Source: an uncultured Clostridium sp. (GTDB lineage Bacteria > Bacillota > Clostridia > TANB77 > CAG-508). Taken from it: DNA of 42,758 bases. Within the stretch, counting starts at the first letter, position 1. Every line of letters starts with the position of its first letter. The stretch spans positions 1 through 42,758 of the forward strand of contig CANOSM010000016.1 of the NCBI GenBank assembly GCA_947569365.1. Reading direction: 5' to 3'. Positions 8,151 to 16,751 of this stretch are shown one piece after another. The notes below the pieces were generated by a model. It saw only the letters and a list, made by a program, of their open reading frames with translations. It was not told the DNA's origin and made no database searches. A program made the position numbers and the translations under genes.

Positions 8151-9434
8151 CTATTTTATAATTCTTCTTGCTTCTTTATAATGTTTAACATAATAGCTGT
8201 TTGATAAACTTGTAATTTTTACTCCATCACTTGGGTTAGATGCATGTATAAATTCATTATTTCCTATATATATTCCAACATGACCTGTAAATATTAATAA
8301 GTCTCCTAATTTTAAATCTTTTTTATCTACATGTTTACCATTATCTGCCTGTCCAGATGATGATCTAGATAATTTATATCCAAATTTTCCAAATACATAT
8401 TTAGTATACCCAGAACAGTCAAATCCTTCTTTTGGTGAAGATCCTCCATGTACATATTTATATCCTAAATATTTTTTTGCATATTTAACTAAATCTTTTC
8501 TTTTATCTGATAAATTATCTTCTTTATTATTAGTTGTACTATTAGTAGTCTTATCTGCCTTTTTTGTTTCTTTTTTCTTTTTAGTAGTAGTTTTAGATTT
8601 TTTAGTTTCTTCTGGTTTTATTGCTACTACTTGTCTTGCTTCGCTTGATCTAGATGTTGTTTTTTTATCTTGTATTACAACAAGTGTTTTTAGTAAATAA
8701 CCTTCTGTTTTATCAGCTGTCTTTACTTTATACCATCCACTGTCTTCTTCTAATACTGTAAATTTTTCATTTTCAGCAACTCCACCTATTGCATTATAAT
8801 TTATTCCAGGTCCTTTTCTTAAATTAGCTGGTCCAACAGATAAATATCCTTTTTTATTAATCTTAATTACTTCTGCTTTCTTTGTATTTGCAGTAGTGTC
8901 TTCTTTTTTTTCTACTTTTGCCGTATCACTTATTTTTATTAATTTATAATTTGGTACCCACCCATATAAATCATTAGAAGAAATATAAGACCAATTAGAA
9001 ATTGTTTTTTCTATTTTTATTTTAGTATTCTTTTTTATCTCTCCTATATTTGATGATGAATAACAAGCTGTTAAATATAATTTAGAATCTGAGTTTAAAA
9101 TGTTTCCAATTTTTGAACTTTCATCTTTATTAGATTCTTCTTGATCTTGAGTAGTTTTTTCACTATTTGCTTGTTTATCTACTTCTATATAATCTTTATA
9201 AATATATCCTTCTTTATTTTTATAAGATACTTTATACCAATTATTTTCTTCAGATAAAACATCTACTGTTGCATCTTTGTTTATTGTTTCTACTATAGTA
9301 GCTTTAGTATTAGCTTTTTCTCTCATTCTAACTGAGTTTCCTGTTACTTTTCCATCTGCTGCAAATGCTGATGTTGCACATAAAGTACATGTTACTACTG
9401 TTCCTAATAAAGTTATGGTAAATTTTTTATTCAT
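8151..9434 (-). CDS. secreted NlpC/P60 peptidoglycan endopeptidase with three SH3b domains
   Basis: A cell-wall hydrolase likely cleaving peptide stems (gamma-D-Glu-diamino acid bonds in the family). It has a signal peptide with cleavage near residues 25-26 (ATSAFAADG) and three SH3b wall-binding repeats: about 28-85 (VTGNSVRMREKAN), about 112-168 (weaker, LYLTACYSSSNIGEIKKNT) and about 197-255 (VGPANLRKGPGINYNAIG). A Lys/Thr-rich linker (about 265-305) leads to the NlpC/P60 domain (about 310-427) with the catalytic Cys in FDCSGYTKYVF, His in GHVGIYIG and the third polar residue in EFIHASN. AGTGAGG precedes the ATG. The stop codon is followed by AGGAG and comEC, so the two are co-transcribed. 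Confidence 0.9.
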   Translation of the reverse strand: MNKKFTITLLGTVVTCTLCATSAFAADGKVTGNSVRMREKANTKATIVETINKDATVDVLSEENNWYKVSYKNKEGYIYKDYIEVDKQANSEKTTQDQEESNKDESSKIGNILNSDSKLYLTACYSSSNIGEIKKNTKIKIEKTISNWSYISSNDLYGWVPNYKLIKISDTAKVEKKEDTTANTKKAEVIKINKKGYLSVGPANLRKGPGINYNAIGGVAENEKFTVLEEDSGWYKVKTADKTEGYLLKTLVVIQDKKTTSRSSEARQVVAIKPEETKKSKTTTKKKKETKKADKTTNSTTNNKEDNLSDKRKDLVKYAKKYLGYKYVHGGSSPKEGFDCSGYTKYVFGKFGYKLSRSSSGQADNGKHVDKKDLKLGDLLIFTGHVGIYIGNNEFIHASNPSDGVKITSLSNSYYVKHYKEARRIIK

Positions 9435-9467
9435 ATTTTTAAAACCTCACTTTTTATTAACACATTT

Positions 9468-9496
9468 AGTATATATTTTTTTCTAATCTTTGTCAA
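9468..9496 (-). promoter_or_regulatory. promoter of the NlpC-comEC operon
   Basis: On the minus strand TTGACA (9496-9491) and TATACT (9473-9468) with a 17-base spacer, 34 bases before the start codon of the NlpC gene. Confidence 0.75.
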
Positions 9497-9562
9497 CTAA
9501 GCTATAAAGACTTATAAGATTAAAAAATGGTATTATTATCTATTTTTTTACTATTCTCTAAA

Positions 9563-11338
9563 TTATTCTTCATTTTCTTCTAAATCTAATTTAATATGTA
9601 CATCTTTTAATTGTTCGTCTGATACTTTAGAAGGAGCCCTCATTAATAAATCTCTTGCTTTTTTATTTTTTGGGAAAGCAATAACTTCTCTTATACTCTC
9701 TTCATGTGCAAGTAGCATTACTATTCTATCAACTCCTGGAGCAACTCCAGCATGTGGTGGTGTTCCATAACTAAATGCATTGTATAATGCTCCAAATTTC
9801 TTTTTTACATCATCTTCTTTATATCCTGCAATTTCAAAAGCTTTTATCATAATATCTTGATCATGATTTCTAACAGCTCCTGATGCAATTTCATATCCAT
9901 TACATACTAAATCATATTGATAAGCATATATATCTAGTGGGTCTTTTGTATTTAAAGTTTCTAGTCCTCCCTGAGGCATAGAAAATGGATTATGATTAAA
10001 GTCTATTGTACCTTCATCAGATAATTCATACATAGGAAAATCTACTATCCAACAAAATTTATATATTTTTTCTTCTAATAATTGTAGTATATTTCCAAGT
10101 TCTATTCTTACTCCTCCAGATATTTTCTGGGCTTTTTCTAATTCATCTGCAACAAAGAATAAAGCTGTGTTTTCTTTAGCTCCTGTTATATTTATTAATT
10201 CTTTCTTTTGGTTATCATTTATGAATTTAGATATTCCTCCTGTTAATTCTCTATTTTCATCAAATTTTACCCATGCTAATCCTTTTGCATCTAATTCATT
10301 TACTGCATATTCAGACATTTTATCAAAAAATTTTCTTGGTTTATCTTCCATATTATCTACTTTAATTACTTTTATAGTTTTTCCTTTAAATGCGTTAAAC
10401 TCTGTATCTTTAAATATATCTGTAGCATCTTTAATAATTAATGGATTTCTTAAATCTGGCTTATCAGTTCCATATTTATCCATAGCTTCTCTATAAGGAA
10501 TTCTTACAAATGGTGCTTCTGTTATATTCCAATTACTGTTTTTCTTAAATATATTTGGAATTATTCTTTCAATTACTTCAAATACATCTTCTTGAGTTGC
10601 AAATGACATTTCCAAATCTAATTGATAGAATTCTCCTGGTGATCTATCTGCTCTTGGATCTTCATCTCTAAAACATGGTGCTATTTGATAATATTTATTA
10701 AATCCAGATATCATTAGTAATTGTTTAAATTGTTGTGGTGCTTGTGGAAGAGCATAAAATTCTCCTGGATGTAATCTACTTGGCACTAGAAAATCTCTTG
10801 CACCTTCTGGTGATGAATTTGCTAATATTGGTGTTTGGATTTCTGTAAATCCTTCTCTATCCATTTCATCTCTCATTGATATTAATATCTTGGATCTTAA
10901 TAAAATATTTTTATGTATCTTATCATTTCTTAAATCTAAAAATCTATATTCTAATCTTAAATCTTCTCTTACAGAACTATTTTCATTTTGTTTCTGATTT
11001 ATTTCAAATGGCAATATATTTCTGCATTTTCCAAGAACAACTACATCAGATGCAATTATTTCTATATCCCCTGTTGGAATTTCTTTATTTTTATTACTTC
11101 TTTCTGAAACTATACCCTTAAAAGATACTGTACATTCTGTAGTTAAATCTTTTGTTTTATTACACATTTCATCATTATCAGAAATTATTATTTGTGTAAT
11201 TCCGAACTCGTCTCTTAAGTCTATAAATTGCATTTTTCCTAAGTTTCTTATTTTTTGTACCCATCCTGCAAGTTTCACTTCTTGACCTTTATTTTCAATT
11301 CTTAGTTCTCCACAGTTGTGTGTTCTGTATTCATTCAT
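9563..11338 (-). CDS. aspS: aspartyl-tRNA synthetase
   Basis: A class II synthetase that charges tRNA-Asp (and possibly tRNA-Asn if non-discriminating). Order: OB-fold anticodon-binding domain (1-110, AGWVQKIRNLGKMQFIDLRDEFG), motif 2 with CFRDEDPRADRSPGEFYQLD (about 215-235), the bacterial GAD insertion (about 290-410), and motif 3 in GVAPGVDRIVMLL (about 535-547), with a C-terminal tail typical of bacterial AspRS. The length of 591 is normal for the bacterial type. AAGAGGAAT precedes the ATG. A promoter lies just upstream and no T-box is present, so expression looks constitutive. hisS, often its neighbour in Firmicutes, is not adjacent. Confidence 0.95.
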   Translation of the reverse strand: MNEYRTHNCGELRIENKGQEVKLAGWVQKIRNLGKMQFIDLRDEFGITQIIISDNDEMCNKTKDLTTECTVSFKGIVSERSNKNKEIPTGDIEIIASDVVVLGKCRNILPFEINQKQNENSSVREDLRLEYRFLDLRNDKIHKNILLRSKILISMRDEMDREGFTEIQTPILANSSPEGARDFLVPSRLHPGEFYALPQAPQQFKQLLMISGFNKYYQIAPCFRDEDPRADRSPGEFYQLDLEMSFATQEDVFEVIERIIPNIFKKNSNWNITEAPFVRIPYREAMDKYGTDKPDLRNPLIIKDATDIFKDTEFNAFKGKTIKVIKVDNMEDKPRKFFDKMSEYAVNELDAKGLAWVKFDENRELTGGISKFINDNQKKELINITGAKENTALFFVADELEKAQKISGGVRIELGNILQLLEEKIYKFCWIVDFPMYELSDEGTIDFNHNPFSMPQGGLETLNTKDPLDIYAYQYDLVCNGYEIASGAVRNHDQDIMIKAFEIAGYKEDDVKKKFGALYNAFSYGTPPHAGVAPGVDRIVMLLAHEESIREVIAFPKNKKARDLLMRAPSKVSDEQLKDVHIKLDLEENEE

Positions 11339-11373
11339 AATTATTCCTCTTTTCTTCCAAAATGCTGTTTAAA

Positions 11374-11402
11374 ATTATATAATAAAAATGTTAATATATC
11401 AA
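11374..11402 (-). promoter_or_regulatory. promoter of aspS
   Basis: TTGATA (11402-11397) and TATAAT (11379-11374) on the minus strand with a 17-base spacer, 36 bases before the start. Confidence 0.75.
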
Positions 11403-11468
11403 TATAGTTATCTAGTTATGAGAAATTTTTTTGAATTATTTTAATAATTATGAATCTTATACAAAGAA

Positions 11469-11498
11469 AATAAACCCCAGAAAATTCTGAGGTTTATT
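11469..11498 (-). terminator. terminator after the 80-residue membrane protein gene
   Basis: A stem AATAAACC-CAGA (11469-11481) / TCTG-GGTTTATT (11486-11498) with one internal mismatch and a 4-base loop, 23 bases beyond the stop codon. The minus-strand tail is TTTCTTTGT. Confidence 0.75.
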
Positions 11499-11520
11499 AA
11501 AGAATTTTAAAGATACGCAT

Positions 11521-11763
11521 CTAGTTCTTTAATATTTTTATCAAATATTTTATTGCAGCTATTATTACAATAGTCACAAAAGAAATCTCTAATCCTGTTA
11601 CTGTACCCAGCACTATCCAATATAGGTAATCATTTAGAGTTATATTCAGTACATCTGATACCGAATATATGAATATAAAACCATCAATGGCACCCAAAAT
11701 TGGACACATTAATAATATTATTGGTACAACCTTGTTTCTTCTTTTTCCCCGTCTTTTTCTCAT
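11521..11763 (-). CDS. small two-span membrane protein
   Basis: The 80-residue product has a strongly basic N terminus (MRKRRGKRRNK), a first membrane helix (about 12-34, VVPIILLMCPILGAIDGFIFIYSV), a short polar loop (DVLNITLNDY) and a second helix (about 47-74) ending in KILKN. Positive-inside logic puts both ends in the cytoplasm. I do not recognise a family. It has its own promoter, a GGAGAG ribosome binding site and a good terminator, so it is a real monocistronic gene. Confidence 0.75.
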   Translation of the reverse strand: MRKRRGKRRNKVVPIILLMCPILGAIDGFIFIYSVSDVLNITLNDYLYWIVLGTVTGLEISFVTIVIIAAIKYLIKILKN

Positions 11764-11815
11764 GACGCTCTCTCCTTCTTTAAAAAATGATTTATAATAA
11801 AAACTTTATAATATA

Positions 11816-11845
11816 ATTATATCATATTTTAGTATAAAATATCAA
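11816..11845 (-). promoter_or_regulatory. promoter of the 80-residue membrane protein gene
   Basis: TTGATA (11845-11840) and TATAAT (11821-11816) on the minus strand with an 18-base spacer. Confidence 0.7.
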
Positions 11846-11884
11846 TCTCTCAATATATATATTGTTATATCTTTTGTTTTTAAG

Positions 11885-11983
11885 CTATATCCATTCATTT
11901 TGATCTATAATGATAAAATAGCTTTCTTCTGTTTGTACTACATCAAAATATAAGTCTTTACCATATGAAAAATCTTCATTCAT
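11885..11983 (-). CDS. short ORF or gene remnant, 32 residues
   Basis: Reads MNEDFSYGKDLYFDVVQTEE onward and ends FIIIDQNEWI. It lies in the 518-base gap 11764-12281 and sits 76 bases behind another short ORF on the same strand. There is no clear ribosome binding site. The acidic composition looks protein-like rather than random. The two short ORFs may be pieces of one decayed gene of about 100 codons. No function is proposed. Confidence 0.25.
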   Translation of the reverse strand: MNEDFSYGKDLYFDVVQTEESYFIIIDQNEWI

Positions 11984-12059
11984 ATATATATTTCTTTTAC
12001 TATATTAAATTAAAACATATTTCTAAAAATGTATTTTCTTAATCATATATTCATCTAAT

Positions 12060-12215
12060 CTATTTTTTTATTAGAACAAACCAGCTTTTTTTCACTTCAT
12101 CAAATATTACTAAACAAGCTATTATCTCTCCATATTTAGTATTTTTCTTAATTTGAGTATTTCTCATTTTTATTCCATTTTCATGACCTCTAAAGTCTCC
12201 ATACTTTATTTTCAT
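12060..12215 (-). CDS. short hypothetical protein, 51 residues
   Basis: MKIKYGDFRGHENGIKMRNT at the start and SWFVLIKK at the end, with a good AAAGGAAAA ribosome binding site 6-7 bases before the ATG. It directly follows the terminator of the zinc-ribbon gene. It may be a real small protein or the front of a decayed gene continued by the 11885-11983 ORF; the two are separated by stop codons in all three frames. I recognise no family. Confidence 0.4.
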   Translation of the reverse strand: MKIKYGDFRGHENGIKMRNTQIKKNTKYGEIIACLVIFDEVKKSWFVLIKK

Positions 12216-12242
12216 ATTTTTTCCTTTCTTTATACAAAAGAA

Positions 12243-12279
12243 AAAATAGGCTCTAACTTTTAAGTTATTGCCCTTTTTT
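12243..12279 (-). terminator. terminator of the zinc-ribbon gene
   Basis: On the minus strand GGGC and TAACTT pair with AGTTA and GCC(T) around a small A-rich loop, followed by ATTTTTTC. It begins just after the stop codon at 12282. Confidence 0.7.
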
Positions 12280-12281
12280 TC

Positions 12282-13805
12282 TTATTCTTCTATTATTTCT
12301 AATATCGTTCCATTTTCATCTATATAATTTGTATCATCTTTAATAGCATATCCATCTTTGTATTTGGTAATATTAATTGCATAAAATAACTTTTCACCTT
12401 TTTCATTGCATACATATGACTCTTCTCCATTTTCGTTTGAATAAGAAATAAAAAATTTATTTTCACCTATGCATTCTAATTTTTTTACTCCCTTTATAGG
12501 TTCAAATTGATGTTTTCCTTCCTTATCTATAACTGTTCCAAATGATGTTCCCCCATTATTTTTTGTAATAATACCTGCAAATCCATTTGTACTTTCTGTA
12601 ACTCCTACTATTTTCTCTTTTATTTCATATTGCTTTTTTCCATTCAAATCATAAAATCCACTTGTTACAATTGCCTTTTTCTTATTCCATTTAGAAGTAG
12701 TAATATATATTAATCCATCTGAAACTGAATACTCTCCACCATATGTGATGTTAGTAATAATATCTTCTATTTTTCCTGATTTCTTATTTACTTTAGCAAT
12801 TTTAGCTCCATTTGTATAAAAATAACAATTCTCATCATCATCATATATATATTTATAAACACGTTCTTTTAATTTTACTTTTTTCGCAATATCTACAAAA
12901 TATAGATTTTCTTTATCTGTTAATATATTTTTAGTTAATCCTTGTGTATAATCTTTTAAAAAACTATTATTTTTTGATAATTCTAATATCCAATTTCCTT
13001 CAAATCCGATAATACCATATCTAGTTTCTTTTACTTTATATGTATCTATTTGTTTTGAAACAACTGCATATCCTGAAATTACATCATCTGATACTATTTT
13101 ATCAAAAGCACCATTATCTCTATCTGTTGTTATTATATTTCCTTCTTTATCTATAATTGCTTTATTATAGTAGTTTGACACTAAAGTATAATCTGGATTA
13201 GTAAAATCTGTAACTGTATCATATTCATTTGAAAGTCTAAATATTACTTTTCCATCTGTATTTATACATACATATTGTCCATTTTCCTTGCTCCAAGCTA
13301 AGCCATTTTTAAATTCTCTTTTATCTGTTGTAACTAATATATTAGCTTCATCTTCAATATCATTTGTTTCCTTTTCCATTTCTGATATTGAATTTTCAGC
13401 TTTCTTTTTAGTATCTTTTGTTTCTTTATCATTTTTGCTAAATATCTCTAATTCATCTTTAAATATATATATCATTCCTGCTACAAGTGCTAATATTAGT
13501 ATAAATACAATTAGTATAACTTTAATTCTTGATTTTTTCTTTTTTGTTTTTTTTTGCTTTTTTACTTCAAATTTATTATTTTCTTCTTGTTTTTTCTCTT
13601 CTTCAAATTGTGGTTCTTCTATTTTCACTTCATTTGATTCTGAGTTATCGATAATTTCTTCTGTTTCAATAGAATTTTCTATTATTTCATCTTTAATTTG
13701 TTCATCTAACTTTTCTTCTACACTTTCATCTTCAACCTTTGCTCCACATTTTGTGCAAAATTTACTGTTCTTTGGTAATTCCTCTCCACACTTTTTACAC
13801 TTCAT
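12282..13805 (-). CDS. zinc-ribbon membrane protein with WG-like beta repeats
   Basis: The N terminus is a double-CxxC zinc ribbon (MKCKKCGEELPKNSKFCTKC). A very acidic Glu/Lys linker (about 30-85) leads to a basic patch and one membrane helix (about 93-113, VILIVFILILALVAGMIYIF). The large C-terminal part, outside the cell, has recurring units of the type YxVxNxxGKxxF or IDKEGNIITT, as in WG/KWG-repeat or beta-propeller-like proteins. The function is unknown; similar proteins may sense or bind at the envelope. The start is placed at 13805 because GGAGGA lies 7 bases before that ATG; an upstream in-frame ATG at 13820 would encode the ribosome binding site itself as MEENI. Confidence 0.7.
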   Translation of the reverse strand: MKCKKCGEELPKNSKFCTKCGAKVEDESVEEKLDEQIKDEIIENSIETEEIIDNSESNEVKIEEPQFEEEKKQEENNKFEVKKQKKTKKKKSRIKVILIVFILILALVAGMIYIFKDELEIFSKNDKETKDTKKKAENSISEMEKETNDIEDEANILVTTDKREFKNGLAWSKENGQYVCINTDGKVIFRLSNEYDTVTDFTNPDYTLVSNYYNKAIIDKEGNIITTDRDNGAFDKIVSDDVISGYAVVSKQIDTYKVKETRYGIIGFEGNWILELSKNNSFLKDYTQGLTKNILTDKENLYFVDIAKKVKLKERVYKYIYDDDENCYFYTNGAKIAKVNKKSGKIEDIITNITYGGEYSVSDGLIYITTSKWNKKKAIVTSGFYDLNGKKQYEIKEKIVGVTESTNGFAGIITKNNGGTSFGTVIDKEGKHQFEPIKGVKKLECIGENKFFISYSNENGEESYVCNEKGEKLFYAINITKYKDGYAIKDDTNYIDENGTILEIIEE

Positions 13806-13901
13806 TATATTTTCCTCCATCCATCTAACATAAATTTTATATTAAATTTTGGCTATATTATACAGTATTTCATTATAAAATGCTATATTATTATCTACTT
13901 T

Positions 13902-15374
13902 TTATTCTTCATAACCTAATAATTTTGGTTCGCAAGTTAGATTTATTCCTGAACTTTTTAAAACTTTTAATTCTGTTGTAGATACAATATAAGAACTATG
14001 GGCTTCTAATCCTCTAAGCTTATCTATACATTCAAATGTTTTTTCTATAACTGGATTTGTTTTTTCACATATACTTAGTGCAATTAAAACCTCTGGTAAA
14101 TTTAATGAATAATTTCTTTTATATGATGTTTTTTGTTTTAATTTAAAAATCGATTCTAAAACTGATGGTGATAATAAGTATACATCATCTGGTATTCCTG
14201 CTAGTTCCTTCATTGTATTTATTAATAGTGCACTAGATGCACTTAATAATTCAGACTCTTTCCCAGTTATTATTTTTCCATTTTCTAGCATAATAGCAAG
14301 TGCATTTGAATTTGTTTTTTCTGATTTTTCTAATGCATATTTTATAATTTCTCTATCAGATATAGATATCCCTGCTTTATTCATTATTTGTTTTATTGTC
14401 TCTACTACTTCTTTGTTTCCTATTCCTTTTTTGTAATCACATAAACTTTCATAATATCTTCTTATTATTTCCATCCTAGCAGCATTTTTTGTTACTTCAT
14501 CATTTACGATACATTTACTTATCATATTTACTCCCATATCTGTTGGAGAATTGTATATATTTTTTCCTGTTATCTTATTTAGTATATTCTTTAAAATTGG
14601 AAAAGCAGATATATCTCTATTATAATTTACAGCTTTTATATTGTATTCTTCCAAGTGAAAGGAATCTATCATATTTATGTCTCCTAAATCAGCTGTAGCT
14701 GCTTCATAGGACATATTTACAGGGTGCATAAGTGGCAAATCCCAAACTGGAAATGTTTCGAATTTAGCATATCCTGCTTTTACTCCTCTTTTATGTTCAT
14801 GATATAATTGTGATAAACAAGTACCGAGTTTTCCACTATTTGGTCCTGGAGCTGTAACTACTACTAATTTTTTACTTGTTTCTATATATGGATTCTTTCC
14901 ATATCCTTCTTCACTTACAATTGTTTTTGTATCATCTGGATATCCTTTTGTAGGTTTATGTATATATACCTTTACTTTTTTATTTTCTAACATATTTTTT
15001 AATTTTTCAACCTCTTCTTGCCCTGTATACATTGTTATTACTACACTATTAATTTTTATATCTAATTTTGATATATTATCAATTAATCGTAATAATTCAA
15101 CATCATATCCAATTCCATAATCAGCTCTTATTTTATTTTTTTGAATGTTATTTGCATTTATACAAAATATTATTTCTAAATCATCTTTAAATCCTTGTAA
15201 TAATTTTATTTTTGCGTCTGGGCTAAATCCTGGTAATACTCTACTTGCATTATAATCATCAAATATTTTTCCACCAAATTCTAAATATAATTTGTTATCA
15301 AACATTTTTATTCTTTCTTCAATCTTTTCTTTTTGAATTTTTAAATACTTTTCATTATCAAATGCTATTTCCAT
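13902..15374 (-). CDS. UPF0371 / DUF1846 family protein
   Basis: The sequence has the characteristic start of the DUF1846 family (FDNEKYLKIQKEKI, then LYLEFGGKIFDDYNASRVLPGF) and KLGTCLSQLYHEHKRGVKAGY and TADLGDINMIDSFH further on. These are soluble, roughly 490-500-residue proteins with a structure known from streptococci but no established reaction; a nucleotide- or phosphate-binding role has been suggested by fold. The start is placed at 15374: AGAAGGAA lies directly before this ATG, while the longer frame to 15416 has no ribosome binding site and encodes MFLIKNKVRDGEGK, unlike the family. It is monocistronic. Confidence 0.85.
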   Translation of the reverse strand: MEIAFDNEKYLKIQKEKIEERIKMFDNKLYLEFGGKIFDDYNASRVLPGFSPDAKIKLLQGFKDDLEIIFCINANNIQKNKIRADYGIGYDVELLRLIDNISKLDIKINSVVITMYTGQEEVEKLKNMLENKKVKVYIHKPTKGYPDDTKTIVSEEGYGKNPYIETSKKLVVVTAPGPNSGKLGTCLSQLYHEHKRGVKAGYAKFETFPVWDLPLMHPVNMSYEAATADLGDINMIDSFHLEEYNIKAVNYNRDISAFPILKNILNKITGKNIYNSPTDMGVNMISKCIVNDEVTKNAARMEIIRRYYESLCDYKKGIGNKEVVETIKQIMNKAGISISDREIIKYALEKSEKTNSNALAIMLENGKIITGKESELLSASSALLINTMKELAGIPDDVYLLSPSVLESIFKLKQKTSYKRNYSLNLPEVLIALSICEKTNPVIEKTFECIDKLRGLEAHSSYIVSTTELKVLKSSGINLTCEPKLLGYEE

Positions 15375-15412
15375 TTTTCCTTCTCCATCTCTTACTTTAT
15401 TTTTTATTAAAA

Positions 15413-15456
15413 ACAAAAAACAGACTAAAAAAAAGCGTTTTTTTTTAATCTGTTTT
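15413..15456 (-). terminator. long A/T hairpin upstream of the DUF1846 gene
   Basis: A near-perfect stem AACAGA-TAAAAAAAA around GCG with a T-run on the minus strand, 40 bases before the DUF1846 start. It could stop transcription coming from the mobile island, or act as a leader attenuator. I see no tRNA- or ligand-binding leader, so the first is more likely. Confidence 0.5.
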
Positions 15457-15526
15457 CTCCAGAAAATTAATATGTTTGTATATTATCATTTATCTTTAAA
15501 TTTTTCAAGTCATTTTATTATTATTT

Positions 15527-15815
15527 CAGGATAAGATCATGAAAAAATTTTTTTGTCTTGTGTATTTTTAAGCAATTTCAATGGTTGCATAGATTTTTAA
15601 TAGTGAAAATTCGCTGTAAGTATTGAAAAATTAGCATTTCTAAAAGTAACTAATTTTTTTAAAATTGCTTACTTGATAATAGCAAGTTTCAGCGATTTAA
15701 GTTTTTAAAAATTTCCAGTTGATATTTTACTGAAACTTTGTTTTAAAAAATCTATGTAACTCTTAATACTAGTATATTTATACAATTTCAATAGGAATTT
15801 TATGATTTTATCCTT
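15527..15815 (+). mobile_element. 289-bp MITE-like element, copy B
   Basis: Starts CAGGATAAGATCATGAAA and ends TTTTATGATTTTATCCTT, exactly 289 bp as in copies A and D, and matches the reverse complement of A along its length. The terminal G on the right is mutated to T. The flanking nonamers TTATTATTT (15518-15526) and ATATAATAT (15816-15824) agree at only 6 of 9 positions, so its target duplication is decayed or was altered. Nine bases separate its right end from the ISAs1-like element. Confidence 0.75.
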
Positions 15816-15824
15816 ATATAATAT

Positions 15825-16720
15825 TAGGGTAAAAAAATTCTCTTACAGAAATTCCCAATAAAAATAGAGACAAATAGAAATCTTTTTGATAAAATATCAA
15901 AAACAAAAGATGGAGATATGAAATTGGAAATGTTAATAGAAATGTTTGAAGAAATAGTAGATGTAAGAGATAGTTTGGGAAAAAGACACTGTTTAACACA
16001 CATAATAGTATGGATAAGCTCATAAAAAAAGGAGGAAATTTTGTATTACCAATAAAATTAAATAATAAAGGTACAAATAAAGAAACAATAGAATTTTTTA
16101 AAGATGAAGTAGAAGAAGATTTTAATAAAAAAATAAACCCAAAAAAGAAAGAAGAAAATTTAGAATATAGAAATAGTTATGAGGAAAAATTTGAAGTATA
16201 TATAACAAGAGAAAATAGGCATGGACGAGGGGAAGAAAGAATATATGTGAAAACGAATAATGTAAGATGATTAAAGGATAAAAAATGGAAACATATAAAA
16301 AGTGTAGTGATGGCGATAAATAATACAACAGTACATGATAATAGTGTTAGATATTATTTTTCTAGGATAGACTTACCAGTGGAAAAAATAGGGAAGATAA
16401 TAAGGAAACATTGGCAAATAGAGAATAATTTATATTGGGTATTAGATATGCATTTTTATGAAGACTTAAGTAGAAACAGAAAAGATAATGCATTGGAGAA
16501 TCTATCAATATTAAGGAAGTTATGCTATAACATAATAAAAATGGATAAAAGGTATGATAAAGAAAATAAAAATGAAAATATAATAAAATTAAGTACCAAA
16601 AGGAAAATGAATAGATATGTTAATTATCCAAAAGAATTTGAGGAACTACTATTTAAAATAATTCCTCAAACATATAAAAAAGAGTAACTGGTAATTTCTG
16701 CAAGAGAATTTTTTTACCTA
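15825..16720 (+). mobile_element. ISAs1-like insertion sequence, copy 1, internally deleted
   Basis: Bounded by TAGGGTAAAAAAATTCTCTT on the left and its complement on the right (one C lost at the right end). Except for an internal deletion of about 446 bp, it is almost identical to the reverse complement of the copy at 18736-20079; the two lengths (896 and 1344 bp) differ by that amount. The nonamers next to its two ends (ATATAATAT and TCTACATCC) do not match each other but match those of the second copy crosswise, evidence of inversion. Confidence 0.85.
15918..16687 (+). pseudogene. ISAs1-family transposase, deleted and interrupted
   Basis: The N-terminal piece (MKLEMLIEMFEEIVDVRDSL, to HCLTHIIV at about 16011) is joined out of frame to the central piece MDKLIKKGGNFVLPIKLNN at 16013, removing the first catalytic Asp region (IIIDGKAIRGA in the other copy). 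The central piece runs to an in-frame TGA at 16268-16270 where the family usually has Trp, and the last part restarts after it, with HWQIENNLYW and DMHFYEDLSR near the catalytic Glu. The product cannot be active. The AT-rich codon use is like that of the host. Confidence 0.8.
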
Positions 16721-16751
16721 TCTACATCCTTTTCTATATCTTTTTATTAAC

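Noticed and set aside
11339..11468. T-box in front of aspS, by analogy with valS
   Set aside because: No AAGGTGG-type T-box sequence and a good promoter only 36 bases from the start leave no room for one.
16010..16270. A stand-alone 86-residue gene
   Set aside because: Its sequence is the central part of the ISAs1 transposase left after the internal deletion, not an independent gene.
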